Positions 1 through 6,050 of a stretch of DNA of 6,607 nucleotides are shown here, piece by piece; position 1 is the stretch's first letter, and every line of letters starts with the position of its first letter. Source of the stretch: Pirellulaceae bacterium. GTDB taxonomy: Bacteria; Planctomycetota; Planctomycetia; Pirellulales; Pirellulaceae. Below the pieces are notes generated by a model. That model did not search any database, had not been told where the DNA came from, and saw only the letters and a list, made by a program, of their open reading frames with translations. The position numbers and the translations under genes were made by a program. The stretch covers positions 1 to 6,607 of the forward strand of contig JABDKS010000131.1 in assembly GCA_013002105.1 (NCBI GenBank), written 5' to 3'.

Positions 1-331
1 ACCCGATGCCCTGCAACATTGGCGTAACGGAATCTGACCAGTGCCAACGACCAACATCCATTGGCGCAATCGCCAAATTGGCAAACATCAAAACACCCGT
101 CAGCCTCAAGACGATCTTGTCCCACAACGGAACGCCCGGGCCAGGCGTGAATCGCTCGCGTACCAAACCGGGGTCCTGGCGAAACACCACCCATACCATC
201 GCCAGATGCGAGGCGGTGAACACCACCAGCGTCGCCCAGAACCAAGGCAGATCCAAACGTCCTGCAACCCCGAACAGCATCGCGCCCAACGCAACGTAAG
301 TCAGAATAGAGACGATCAGAATTTTTGGCAT
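1..331 (-). CDS. Isoprenylcysteine carboxylmethyltransferase-like membrane protein (N-terminal part; runs off left edge)
   Basis: The reverse strand is open from an ATG at 331 to the window edge, giving 110 residues with no stop. Hydrophobic stretches lie at about residues 4-23, 30-50 and 78-90. Between the second and third sits the block RQDPGLVRERFTPGPGVPLW (51-70), followed by a D-x-GR-x-HWSD stretch (92-100). I recognise this arrangement from bacterial membrane methyltransferases of the ICMT/PEMT type, which transfer a methyl group from S-adenosylmethionine to a lipophilic substrate. The catalytic C-terminal half lies outside the window, so activity cannot be judged. ATG 331 puts the first helix right at the N-terminus, as in relatives, but it has no recognisable ribosome binding site. 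An in-frame ATG at 412, 15 bases after the upstream stop, would add 27 residues and cannot be excluded. It is probably the last visible gene of the leftward operon. The family call is fairly confident; the substrate is unknown. Confidence 0.75.
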   Translation of the reverse strand, partial: MPKILIVSILTYVALGAMLFGVAGRLDLPWFWATLVVFTASHLAMVWVVFRQDPGLVRERFTPGPGVPLWDKIVLRLTGVLMFANLAIAPMDVGRWHWSDSVTPMLQGIG

Positions 332-360
332 GGTACGAAGATTTTTTGCATGGTACGAAG
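321..360. repeat. 20-bp tandem duplication across the methyltransferase-like start codon
   Basis: Positions 321-340 and 341-360 are two adjacent copies of the same 20-bp unit, identical except at the seventh base (G in the first, T in the second). Each copy carries CATGGTACGAAG, so the reverse strand has two ATG codons 20 bases apart (331 and 351). Because 20 is not a multiple of three, the upstream ATG is out of frame and opens only an 11-codon frame ending at 316, which overlaps the real start. The duplication looks recent, given its near identity. Confidence 0.85.
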
Positions 361-427
361 TTCGGAAAAGTGGGTTCGCGAACGGCGCGAGAGATTTTGC
401 GAGCCGTTTCATCTTGCCGTCTCGAAT

Positions 428-1420
428 TCACGGGCACCTGGGCGGGGCTCCGACGTGAGATCCGTTTGCGCTGTCCGCTGGTCGCTCGGTGGCATCGACG
501 TAACTCTGGAGTTGATCGAGTGCCGGTGTAGCAATCCCTGACTGCTGAGCCAGTTGGCGGAACTCGCGAGCGATAGCTTTCACCTCGTCACGCGCGTTGG
601 AAGCGTGACCGATCTTGACGCTCCATGCTTTGTCATTGAGCTTGCGTCTCATCATTGCCACCAAGAGGAATTCAGGAATCCAGCGGAAAACCTGATGGAT
701 TGATGGCGTGATCGGAATGTCCAGCGAGGAAAGCACGCGAAAACCTTCTCGGATCGCGCGAATCATCAGGCCAAGTGCTTCGCGGTTGTGCTTCAGTTGA
801 CCGATGTCTTCGTTCGCCATGTACAACGCGCCCGCAGTCGGGATGATTTCGGCAACGTGAGTCTTGAGCCAGGCATCCATGTTGGTGGAAATCGAAACCG
901 GAAAACCTGCATCCTTCAAAGCGGATGCGATCACTTTGATGCGTTCCGATTCGGCACCATCGATCTCGCCAATCGTCGTTGGTTGTTCGCCTTTGTCGAG
1001 GATAAGAAATCGGATGCGATCGTCCTGACAAATGCCTGCCGCCCCCGGGAAGCCGAGCAGGACTCGCTCGCGACCAAGCGATCGGATCATTTCCTCCGAT
1101 CCGCCCGCGTTGTTTCCGAAGAACATGATGCTTGGCGTGTTTTGATTTGCAGCCAGGATGGGCAGGACTTCGCAGACCCGGTGTCGCGGCAGGATCACGA
1201 GTACCAAATCGTAGGCGTCATCGGGAGCTAGACTTTCGACCGCCTCAACGCGCGTGGTCGTCTCTTCCCCGCTGACGAAATCCTGCAAACGAATTCCGTG
1301 TTCGCGAATTTCACGCAATCGCCGACCTCTCGCGAGGATGTCAACGTTGTTTCCTGATTCCTTCAACTTCGCCGCATACAGCGAACCGATGTTTCCTGCG
1401 CCATAAATCAGAATTTTCAT
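428..1420 (-). CDS. Ketopantoate reductase-fold (ApbA/PanE-like) NAD(P)-dependent dehydrogenase, divergent
   Basis: This 330-residue protein begins with a Rossmann strand and the dinucleotide loop GAGNIG (residues 7-12). A GNNAGG segment (102-107) sits where PanE proteins have their substrate/cofactor Asn loop. The C-terminal helical domain contains DAWLKTHVAEIIPTAGALY (182-200), whose Lys186 aligns with the catalytic lysine of PanE. The usual Asn four residues later is Ala190, and the C-terminal T-E-I-D-x-x-N-G motif of true PanE is absent, replaced by a NARDEV-containing stretch (275-280). It is therefore probably a ketopantoate-reductase-like paralogue reducing some other 2-oxo or carbonyl substrate rather than the pantothenate enzyme. 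The start is firm: AAAGGAG lies 6 bases ahead, and the ATG overlaps the upstream gene's TGA as ATGA, implying translational coupling with the membrane protein. The last 20 or so residues look unstructured. Confidence 0.88.
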   Translation of the reverse strand: MKILIYGAGNIGSLYAAKLKESGNNVDILARGRRLREIREHGIRLQDFVSGEETTTRVEAVESLAPDDAYDLVLVILPRHRVCEVLPILAANQNTPSIMFFGNNAGGSEEMIRSLGRERVLLGFPGAAGICQDDRIRFLILDKGEQPTTIGEIDGAESERIKVIASALKDAGFPVSISTNMDAWLKTHVAEIIPTAGALYMANEDIGQLKHNREALGLMIRAIREGFRVLSSLDIPITPSIHQVFRWIPEFLLVAMMRRKLNDKAWSVKIGHASNARDEVKAIAREFRQLAQQSGIATPALDQLQSYVDATERPADSANGSHVGAPPRCP

Positions 1421-1908
1421 GACTGACTCCTTTGCCGATTTGCATACCGCTGATCAACGCTCTTTACGTTTTTCATGCGTTGAAGATCCGAGTTCCAAGG
1501 CGCCTCGATAGCGAAAGCGAGTAACGCAAATCCGATCATCGCCAAAGACGGCGCCCAAGGCGATTGCGCACCTGTTGCCTGATATACTCCCCAGGTTGCT
1601 GCAAAACTCGCCGACCAAGAAATGAGCGTCACGGCCGGCAAAGTCCAGCTCGCGTTGACACTGCGCGTCTTGAACGCCGCCAACCCCATCACGATCGTCA
1701 AGACACCCAAGGCAAACCAACCGCCGCCAGCAAGTTTCATCAGGGCCAAAATCAACGTCTGAACGCCTGCATCCAATTCTTGCCACGGGGCACCGACTGC
1801 CTGAGCGTGATAAGACATGAACTGTCGTGCAGAGAAGTAGGTTGTCCCCAGCGAAATGTCTACCGTTCCAGCAACGAGGTAAATTCCAAGTGCCAGTTTC
1901 CTACGCAT
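1417..1908 (-). CDS. Four-helix integral membrane protein of unknown function
   Basis: The 163-residue product is mostly hydrophobic, with likely membrane helices at about residues 5-25, 50-79, 88-109 and 118-138. It ends in a basic, polar tail (RMKNVKSVDQRYANRQRSQS), and the positive-inside rule would place that tail in the cytoplasm. The segments YHAQAVGAPW (33-42) and LMKLAGGGW (56-64) look like conserved family signatures, but I cannot name the family. The start is supported by GGAGAG 7 bases upstream. Its stop overlaps the start of the ketopantoate-reductase-like gene by ATGA, so the two are almost certainly co-translated. It lies 115 bases downstream of the saccharopine-dehydrogenase-like gene, with a large palindrome in the gap. 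It could be a membrane anchor, a partner or a small transporter; nothing in the sequence decides among these. Confidence 0.85.
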   Translation of the reverse strand: MRRKLALGIYLVAGTVDISLGTTYFSARQFMSYHAQAVGAPWQELDAGVQTLILALMKLAGGGWFALGVLTIVMGLAAFKTRSVNASWTLPAVTLISWSASFAATWGVYQATGAQSPWAPSLAMIGFALLAFAIEAPWNSDLQRMKNVKSVDQRYANRQRSQS

Positions 1909-1927
1909 ATCGGAGCTCTCCAGACAT

Positions 1928-1983
1928 GAGCCGCTAGCCGCGGTTGAACCCGCCGAAAACCGTGGCTAGCGCCAAAACGGCTC
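1928..1983. repeat. Nested intergenic palindrome with GCTAGC-type arms
   Basis: The arms 1932-1945 (CGCTAGCCGCGGTT) and 1958-1971 (AACCGTGGCTAGCG) are inverted copies matching at 13 of 14 positions around a 12-base loop. A second, outer pair GAGCCG (1928-1933) and CGGCTC (1978-1983) encloses them and overlaps the inner stem by two bases. The single mismatch is a G-U pair in plus-strand RNA but an A-C mismatch in minus-strand RNA, although the flanking genes are on the minus strand. No T-run follows on the minus strand, so it is not a textbook terminator. It resembles intergenic palindromes I associate with Rhodopirellula-like planctomycetes; this is from memory and unverified. Confidence 0.75.
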
Positions 1984-2023
1984 GGACTGTGGTCGAGTTT
2001 TTTAATTTGATTGCTGTCGATGT

Positions 2024-3340
2024 TCATTTCTGCATGGCGTGTGCCTTGTTTTGATTCTCGCAAGCGCTGAGTGCATCGCTGCAGAACCACTCGGATCCGA
2101 CAGGAATACGTTCCCCAGTTTCCGTCAGTAAGTCGAACTTCATTCCCGCGTTTTCAATAAGACGTGCGATGATCTTGTCTGCGATTGCCGCACCGGGCGT
2201 CCAAAAGCCGCCAGGCAAAGCATTTTTTGGAAGTTCCCGCGCTAAACACACCGCCACTTCTCCAATCATGCGACTTGACGAGCCATATCCAGGATCGCGG
2301 TCGCCGCTAACCACGAGCTTCAAGCGATCATCCGATCGCGTTCGAGCAATGAAATGAAACTCAAATCCTCCTTTCTCCCTCAACTTTTTTGACGGTCCCT
2401 CGCCGGGGTTAGGCAAGACCGTAGCGTTCATCAATGTGCGCATCGGCCCGAATCTGTATGCCCGATAAAGCAAACGAGAAACCAAGGCCAACAAGCTGGC
2501 AGCAAGTCTGCCGCCCACATCCCAGCCTTCGTCGTAGGTGAAATCGGTTCCGTACGGATAATTCAGATGCGCGTTCGTGGCATGGACGACCCGCGTGTTC
2601 ACGATCGCCATGAAAAAGGGTCCGAGCCATACGCCGGACTCAGAGCGCCGAACAGCAGCAATATCTGGTTGCGTTACACCGCTGCGTCGGTCTGGCGGGC
2701 AGATGGCATAGGGATTGTCTAGAATGGCCGCCACCTTGTCGTCGCGCGCCGCATCGTTGTGCATGCCGCCAAGGCTTGAGATGGTGCCGCCGCTAAATTT
2801 GCCACTGAAGGACTTCACCTCGTTCGTGACATGTGCGAGCCCGCAACCGAACCGCTTTTGGGCAATTTCATTGAGAAACCAAACGCCCAAATCTGAAGGC
2901 AGCGAGTCGACGCCGCAACAGCTTATTATTCTGGCGCCGGTAGCTCCCGCTTGAGCGGCGTGTCGATCCATCATTTCCTGGATGAACGGTAGCTCGCCGG
3001 TTAAATCGCAATAGTCGGTCCCACTAGCTGCACATGCCGCAATGAGCTCTTTGCCATAAAGCGCATACGGGCCAACGGTCGAAAGGACCACTTTGGTGTT
3101 TTCAACCATTGCACCAAGGAATTGACGATCGCGAGCGTCCCCGACAACGATGGGAAGCTCTTCGGTGCCAGCTCCTAACCAAGCGCGCGTATCTTCCAAC
3201 TTGCGCCGGTTTCGTCCGCCGATCGCACAGCGAATCTCACCATCGACACCATAAGTTTGATGCAAGTGCTCTGCGACGAGCCTGCCGACGAAACTAGATC
3301 CGCCCCAGAGCACAATATCGAATTCGGGTCTCTTCGTCAT
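2024..3340 (-). CDS. Saccharopine dehydrogenase-like NAD(P)-binding protein (trans-acting enoyl reductase-like family)
   Basis: This 438-residue protein carries the hallmarks of the SCCPDH / trans-acting enoyl reductase family. It has an N-terminal Rossmann loop GGSSFVG (13-19), STVGPYALYG (87-96), TDYCDLTGE (108-116), SCCGVDSLPSDLG (140-152), an SGGTISS segment (183-189) and a late GDRDPGYGSSSRMIGE block (346-361). Family members include mycobacterial lipid enoyl reductases and the animal lipid-droplet protein SCCPDH. A role in reducing a lipid or polyketide-type double bond is plausible, whereas true lysine metabolism is unlikely. The middle glycine of the usual G-A-T-G-F-T-G loop is Ser16 here. 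The ATG at 3340 is chosen because GAGG (3349-3352) lies 8 bases ahead and the Rossmann strand starts at residue 8; the frame stays open up to 3484, but that extension has no family character. It is the first gene of the leftward group, divergent from the flavodoxin genes. Confidence 0.9.
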   Translation of the reverse strand: MTKRPEFDIVLWGGSSFVGRLVAEHLHQTYGVDGEIRCAIGGRNRRKLEDTRAWLGAGTEELPIVVGDARDRQFLGAMVENTKVVLSTVGPYALYGKELIAACAASGTDYCDLTGELPFIQEMMDRHAAQAGATGARIISCCGVDSLPSDLGVWFLNEIAQKRFGCGLAHVTNEVKSFSGKFSGGTISSLGGMHNDAARDDKVAAILDNPYAICPPDRRSGVTQPDIAAVRRSESGVWLGPFFMAIVNTRVVHATNAHLNYPYGTDFTYDEGWDVGGRLAASLLALVSRLLYRAYRFGPMRTLMNATVLPNPGEGPSKKLREKGGFEFHFIARTRSDDRLKLVVSGDRDPGYGSSSRMIGEVAVCLARELPKNALPGGFWTPGAAIADKIIARLIENAGMKFDLLTETGERIPVGSEWFCSDALSACENQNKAHAMQK

Positions 3341-3348
3341 TTTGAAAG

Positions 3349-3352
3349 CCTC
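3349..3352 (-). promoter_or_regulatory. Ribosome binding site deciding the 3340 start
   Basis: On the reverse strand GAGG lies 8 bases ahead of the ATG at 3340. The next in-frame ATG upstream (3484) would add 48 residues without homology to the family, so this site supports the shorter protein. Confidence 0.6.
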
Positions 3353-3412
3353 GGTGTTACCTTGCGAATGGCTGACCAAGCGATCGGCGTTGTGGCAGAT
3401 CGACCGCAATGA

Positions 3413-3450
3413 GCGTGCCAACTTGCGCGTATCACTCCTTGATGGCACGC
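3413..3450. promoter_or_regulatory. Inverted repeat in the divergent control region
   Basis: GCGTGCCA (3413-3420) and TGGCACGC (3443-3450) form a perfect 8-bp inverted repeat with a 22-base spacer, in the 180-base gap between the two divergent start codons (3340 and 3521). A second, overlapping pair CTTGCG (3422-3427) and CGCAAG (3448-3453) shares the right arm, and CTTGCG also occurs at 3361-3366. The position suits an operator or a two-site regulator target controlling both directions, but no regulator gene is in the window and I see no convincing -35/-10 pair. This is inference from position and symmetry. Confidence 0.45.
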
Positions 3451-3520
3451 AAGATGCAATCAGATGCTCTCGTGTCCGATCCATTGCAACACGTCACGGT
3501 GCGATAGGGAGAACTGCTCG

Positions 3521-3796
3521 ATGTTCAAGCTGCTCATTACCTACGCGACGTATGACGGCCACACGGCGAAGATTACAGAACACATTGCTGACGCCGTGCG
3601 TGACGCCAACTGTGCGGCGGAAGTGTGCGACTTGGCGCGCATCCAGCCGAAGCGACCGCTAGGAGCGTACATTCGCTCTCGATGCGGTGCAAACAAACAA
3701 GCCAACATCAATGGTTCCCGAATGAAACGAGACGGCGTGTTTCAGGAATCCGCGACGCTCCTTTCGGTGAGAACGACTAGAGAGGATTTAGTATGA
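3521..3796 (+). pseudogene. Truncated flavodoxin / HemG-like gene (N-terminal part only)
   Basis: From ATG 3521, with GGGAGA ending 8 bases ahead, the protein starts like a HemG-type flavodoxin. It has a first beta strand, the FMN phosphate loop TYDGHT (residues 10-15), a helix and a second strand ending near RPLGAY (45-50). HemG-type proteins oxidise protoporphyrinogen IX or otherwise shuttle electrons through FMN. After residue 50 (about base 3670) the family sequence stops, where relatives continue with an alternating strand and a G-x-S-I/V loop. None of the three forward frames restores it, so a simple frameshift does not explain the loss and a deletion or replacement does. The frame nevertheless stays open for 41 more codons and ends in an ATGA overlap with the intact flavodoxin gene. 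At 91 residues it is about half the family length and lacks most of the FMN site. It may be a relic, or a leader that couples translation to the next gene. Confidence 0.6.
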
Positions 3797-4320
3797 ACGG
3801 TGCAATTTTTTACTCGGGCAAACGCGGAAGTACGGCGCAGTACGCTCAGTGGATCGGTGAGGCGACCGGCGTGCCAGTGTTCGACGCGAACGACACGCAG
3901 GCCAACCCAGCCGATTACGATTTTCTGATCATTGGTAGCTCGGTGATCCTCATGAAGATGACGATTCGGAAATGGGTTCGAGCAAATTGGGATGGAATTA
4001 AGAAGAAGCCGACGTTGCTGTTTTCGGTGAGCGGGGTCGCCGCAGATGACCCCCTGCTCCAATCGTGGCTGCGTGCAAGCTATCCCGAAGAACTTGTCGA
4101 CCGGGCGCACCACTTTGGGCTTGGCGGTCGTCTTGACCTGAGTAAGTTCAGTTGGTGGATGAAGCTGTTTATGCGAATAGGCTCCTACACGAAACCGACC
4201 GCAGAAAAGAAACGAGACATGCAAGAAGGATTCGACCGCGTGGACAAGGCCAGCATTGCACCGATCGTCGAGTGGGCTAAGGCCAAAAAAGAAGAATCGC
4301 CCTCCGTCGATGCCGCGTAA
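3793..4320 (+). CDS. Flavodoxin-domain protein, HemG / protoporphyrinogen oxidase-like
   Basis: The 175-residue product has a flavodoxin fold signature. A first strand leads into the FMN phosphate loop SGKRGST (residues 8-14), DYDFLIIGSSV (41-51) is the strand plus the second flavin loop, and LLFSVSG (75-81) is the next strand. The stretch FSWWMKLFMRIG (119-130) matches the amphipathic, basic C-terminal part of HemG-type proteins, which works at the membrane with quinones. Length is typical for HemG (about 180). HemG itself makes protoporphyrin IX, but no heme genes are nearby, so an electron-transfer or quinone-linked role serving the adjacent FAD enzyme is equally plausible. AGAGAGGA ends 6 bases before the ATG, and the start overlaps the stop of the truncated flavodoxin gene (ATGA). 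The RetSat-like gene follows after 163 bases on the same strand. The fold is confident, the exact reaction is not. Confidence 0.85.
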   Translation: MNGAIFYSGKRGSTAQYAQWIGEATGVPVFDANDTQANPADYDFLIIGSSVILMKMTIRKWVRANWDGIKKKPTLLFSVSGVAADDPLLQSWLRASYPEELVDRAHHFGLGGRLDLSKFSWWMKLFMRIGSYTKPTAEKKRDMQEGFDRVDKASIAPIVEWAKAKKEESPSVDAA

Positions 4321-4435
4321 GACACGCATACCGAACCAAGCAAATCATCGGTGCAACGAAACGATCCGCATGTGATGGTGGAATCCAAGGTAAACCTTCC
4401 CGCCGCGCAGTGTGACACCTGAGTGGACACGGCAT

Positions 4436-4470
4436 TTGTTTTGCGTATCGCAGTGGTGGGCGCAAAACAA
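4436..4470. promoter_or_regulatory. Perfect 10-bp inverted repeat in the leader of the RetSat-like gene
   Basis: TTGTTTTGCG (4436-4445) and CGCAAAACAA (4461-4470) are exact inverted copies separated by 15 bases. The right arm ends two bases before the AGGAGA ribosome binding site of the gene starting at 4484. The symmetry and AT-rich outer ends fit a repressor operator of the TetR/GntR kind at a promoter. Alternatively, in RNA it would form a hairpin next to the ribosome binding site. It is not followed by a T-run, so it is not a standard terminator for the flavodoxin gene. Confidence 0.6.
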
Positions 4471-4472
4471 TC

Positions 4473-4478
4473 AGGAGA
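4473..4478 (+). promoter_or_regulatory. Ribosome binding site deciding the 4484 start
   Basis: AGGAGA lies 5 bases before ATG 4484. The frame is open further back to a GTG at 4412, but that codon has no such site, and the inverted repeat would then sit inside coding sequence. This settles the start at 4484. Confidence 0.75.
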
Positions 4479-4483
4479 ATCCA

Positions 4484-6049
4484 ATGAGCGAAGAAACTTC
4501 AAACGCTAACGCAAAGTGGGATGTTATCGTCATCGGTTCCGGCATGGGCGGGATGGTTGCGGCTGCGGCGCTCTCTCGAGTCGGTCACAAGGTTCTGTTG
4601 CTGGAACAATACAGTTCGCTTGGCGGCCAGACACACAGTTTTTCCCGAGAGGGTTTCACGTGGGACGCGGGGATTCACTACCTCGGCAAAATCGGAGCGT
4701 CGGAGCAAACGGAGAATGCCGTTCTTGACTGGCTAACTGACACGCCGATTGAATTTGCGCCCGTGGGAGCCATCTATGACACGCTCCATATCGGTGACGC
4801 TCCACCGCTTCATTTGTCGCGTCCGTCTGAGGCTCAGAAACTGGATTTGAAGGAACGTTTTCCCGACGAAGGCGATGCCATCGACGCGTGGTATAGCGCG
4901 ATGCACGATGGCCTTGAGGCTTTTGAAACGGTTGCGCAAGCGCGTTCGATGCCAAAGGTATTCGCTTCAGCGGTCAAATGGTGGAATGGCCGGAGAATCA
5001 AGCGTTGGTGCGAGCGAACAACCGCGGAAGTGGCCAACGATCTGACCGATAACCCGGAACTGGCCGCTGTATTCTCCGCGCAATGGGGCGATTTCGGTGG
5101 CCGACCCAGCACGACAAGTTTCGCGCTCCACGCCGCGGTCGTTGGGTCCTACCTTGATCGCGGTGGTTACTACCCGGTCGGTGGTGGCTCCGCGATTGGG
5201 CAACAACTTCTTGCGACCATCACGTCCGCTGGCGGCGAAGCTCGCGCCGGCGTCACCGTGCAGTCACTGCTGTTCGAAGATGATCGCGTTGTTGGCGTTG
5301 CGACGTCTGATGGTGAAGAACTCTATGCGATCAAGGTGGCTTCCAATATCGGCGCACGAGAAACGGTCGATAGACTGCTTCCGCAAGATCACCACCATCA
5401 ATCGTGGGTAGATGAAATTCGTTCACTCGGCCGGAACATCTGCCACTTTTCGCTGTTCCTAGGATTTGCCGGCGACATCGAAGCTGCCGGTGCTACGAAG
5501 GCCAATCATTGGCTGTACCCGAATGGCGAAACGGACGTCGTTTGGACCGATGCACCGGACAGCGTACCGCCCGCGATGTTCGTCTCGTTTGCATCCTTGA
5601 AAGACCCTGCACATGATCCGGGGCCCGCACGCAAACATTCCGGAGAACTCATCGCTTGGGCAGATTGGTCGACCGTCGAGCGTTGGGCGAAGCTGCCGCC
5701 CGGCCAGCGCGGCGAAGATTACAGAGAGTTCAAGACTCGAGTGGACGCAATATTGTTTGAACAGCTACAGAAGTACTTCCCGAGGCTTGCAGAGCTGGTG
5801 GTATTTCGCGAAGTGGCGACACCATTGGTAACAGCTTCCATCACCGGTCACACAAAGGGCTCGTTCTATGGCCTCGATGTGACGCCAAAACGAGTACTGT
5901 CGGATGCTCTTCGCATGAAGACGCCAATCGAAGGCCTCTATCTGACGGGACAGGACGCTGTCTCACCCGGCATCCCCGGCGCGTTGTGGGGCGGAATGCT
6001 TTGCGCCGCCAGCATCGACCCCAAGGTCTTCACGCATCTGGGTGGATAG
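4484..6049 (+). CDS. FAD-dependent oxidoreductase of the RetSat / phytoene desaturase (CrtI) type
   Basis: The 521-residue protein opens with a Rossmann ADP-binding motif GSGMGG (18-23) and the ribose-binding Glu41. A GGQTHSF-x-REGFTWDAGIHYLG signature (47-68) is characteristic of retinol saturase and CrtI/CrtO-like polyene oxidoreductases. Further family blocks are GGYYPVGGGS (227-236), TPLVTASITGHTKGSFYGLD (446-465) and the C-terminal FAD-contacting segment GLYLTGQDAVSPGIPGALWG (484-503). The last is closer to retinol 13,14-reductase than to classical phytoene desaturases. Such enzymes reduce, desaturate or isomerise conjugated double bonds in carotenoids and related isoprenoids, usually at the membrane. 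There is no signal peptide. Length is normal for the family and no key motif is broken. An inverted repeat directly ahead of its ribosome binding site suggests its own regulation, and the adjacent flavodoxin could supply electrons. The family call is strong; the substrate is unknown and no carotenoid biosynthesis gene is visible here. Confidence 0.9.
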   Translation: MSEETSNANAKWDVIVIGSGMGGMVAAAALSRVGHKVLLLEQYSSLGGQTHSFSREGFTWDAGIHYLGKIGASEQTENAVLDWLTDTPIEFAPVGAIYDTLHIGDAPPLHLSRPSEAQKLDLKERFPDEGDAIDAWYSAMHDGLEAFETVAQARSMPKVFASAVKWWNGRRIKRWCERTTAEVANDLTDNPELAAVFSAQWGDFGGRPSTTSFALHAAVVGSYLDRGGYYPVGGGSAIGQQLLATITSAGGEARAGVTVQSLLFEDDRVVGVATSDGEELYAIKVASNIGARETVDRLLPQDHHHQSWVDEIRSLGRNICHFSLFLGFAGDIEAAGATKANHWLYPNGETDVVWTDAPDSVPPAMFVSFASLKDPAHDPGPARKHSGELIAWADWSTVERWAKLPPGQRGEDYREFKTRVDAILFEQLQKYFPRLAELVVFREVATPLVTASITGHTKGSFYGLDVTPKRVLSDALRMKTPIEGLYLTGQDAVSPGIPGALWGGMLCAASIDPKVFTHLGG

Positions 6050-6050
6050 A

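Noticed and set aside
41..541. 166-codon plus-strand open frame at the left edge
   Set aside because: It covers the reverse-strand methyltransferase-like gene and the end of the PanE-like gene, and its protein is low in hydrophobic core and unlike any family.
788..1231. 147-codon plus-strand open frame
   Set aside because: It is wholly antisense to the PanE-like gene, with no motif or start signal.
3439..3467. TTGATG as a -35 box for the flavodoxin genes
   Set aside because: At the proper 17-base spacing the -10 position reads AGATGC, which is not convincing.
3341..3484. Longer start (ATG 3484) for the saccharopine-dehydrogenase-like protein
   Set aside because: The 48 extra residues precede the Rossmann strand without family character, and GAGG sits correctly for 3340.
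3640..3790. Simple frameshift as the cause of the broken flavodoxin gene
   Set aside because: Neither of the other two forward frames after base 3640 contains flavodoxin-like sequence, so a one- or two-base slip does not restore the protein.
3742..4329. 195-codon reverse-strand open frame over the intact flavodoxin gene
   Set aside because: It lies antisense to a well-supported flavodoxin gene, has no ribosome binding site or family motif, and its composition looks like a mirror of the real gene.
4412..4483. Longer start (GTG 4412) for the RetSat-like protein
   Set aside because: No ribosome binding site precedes it, and the extra 24 residues would be encoded across the 10-bp inverted repeat; AGGAGA points to 4484.
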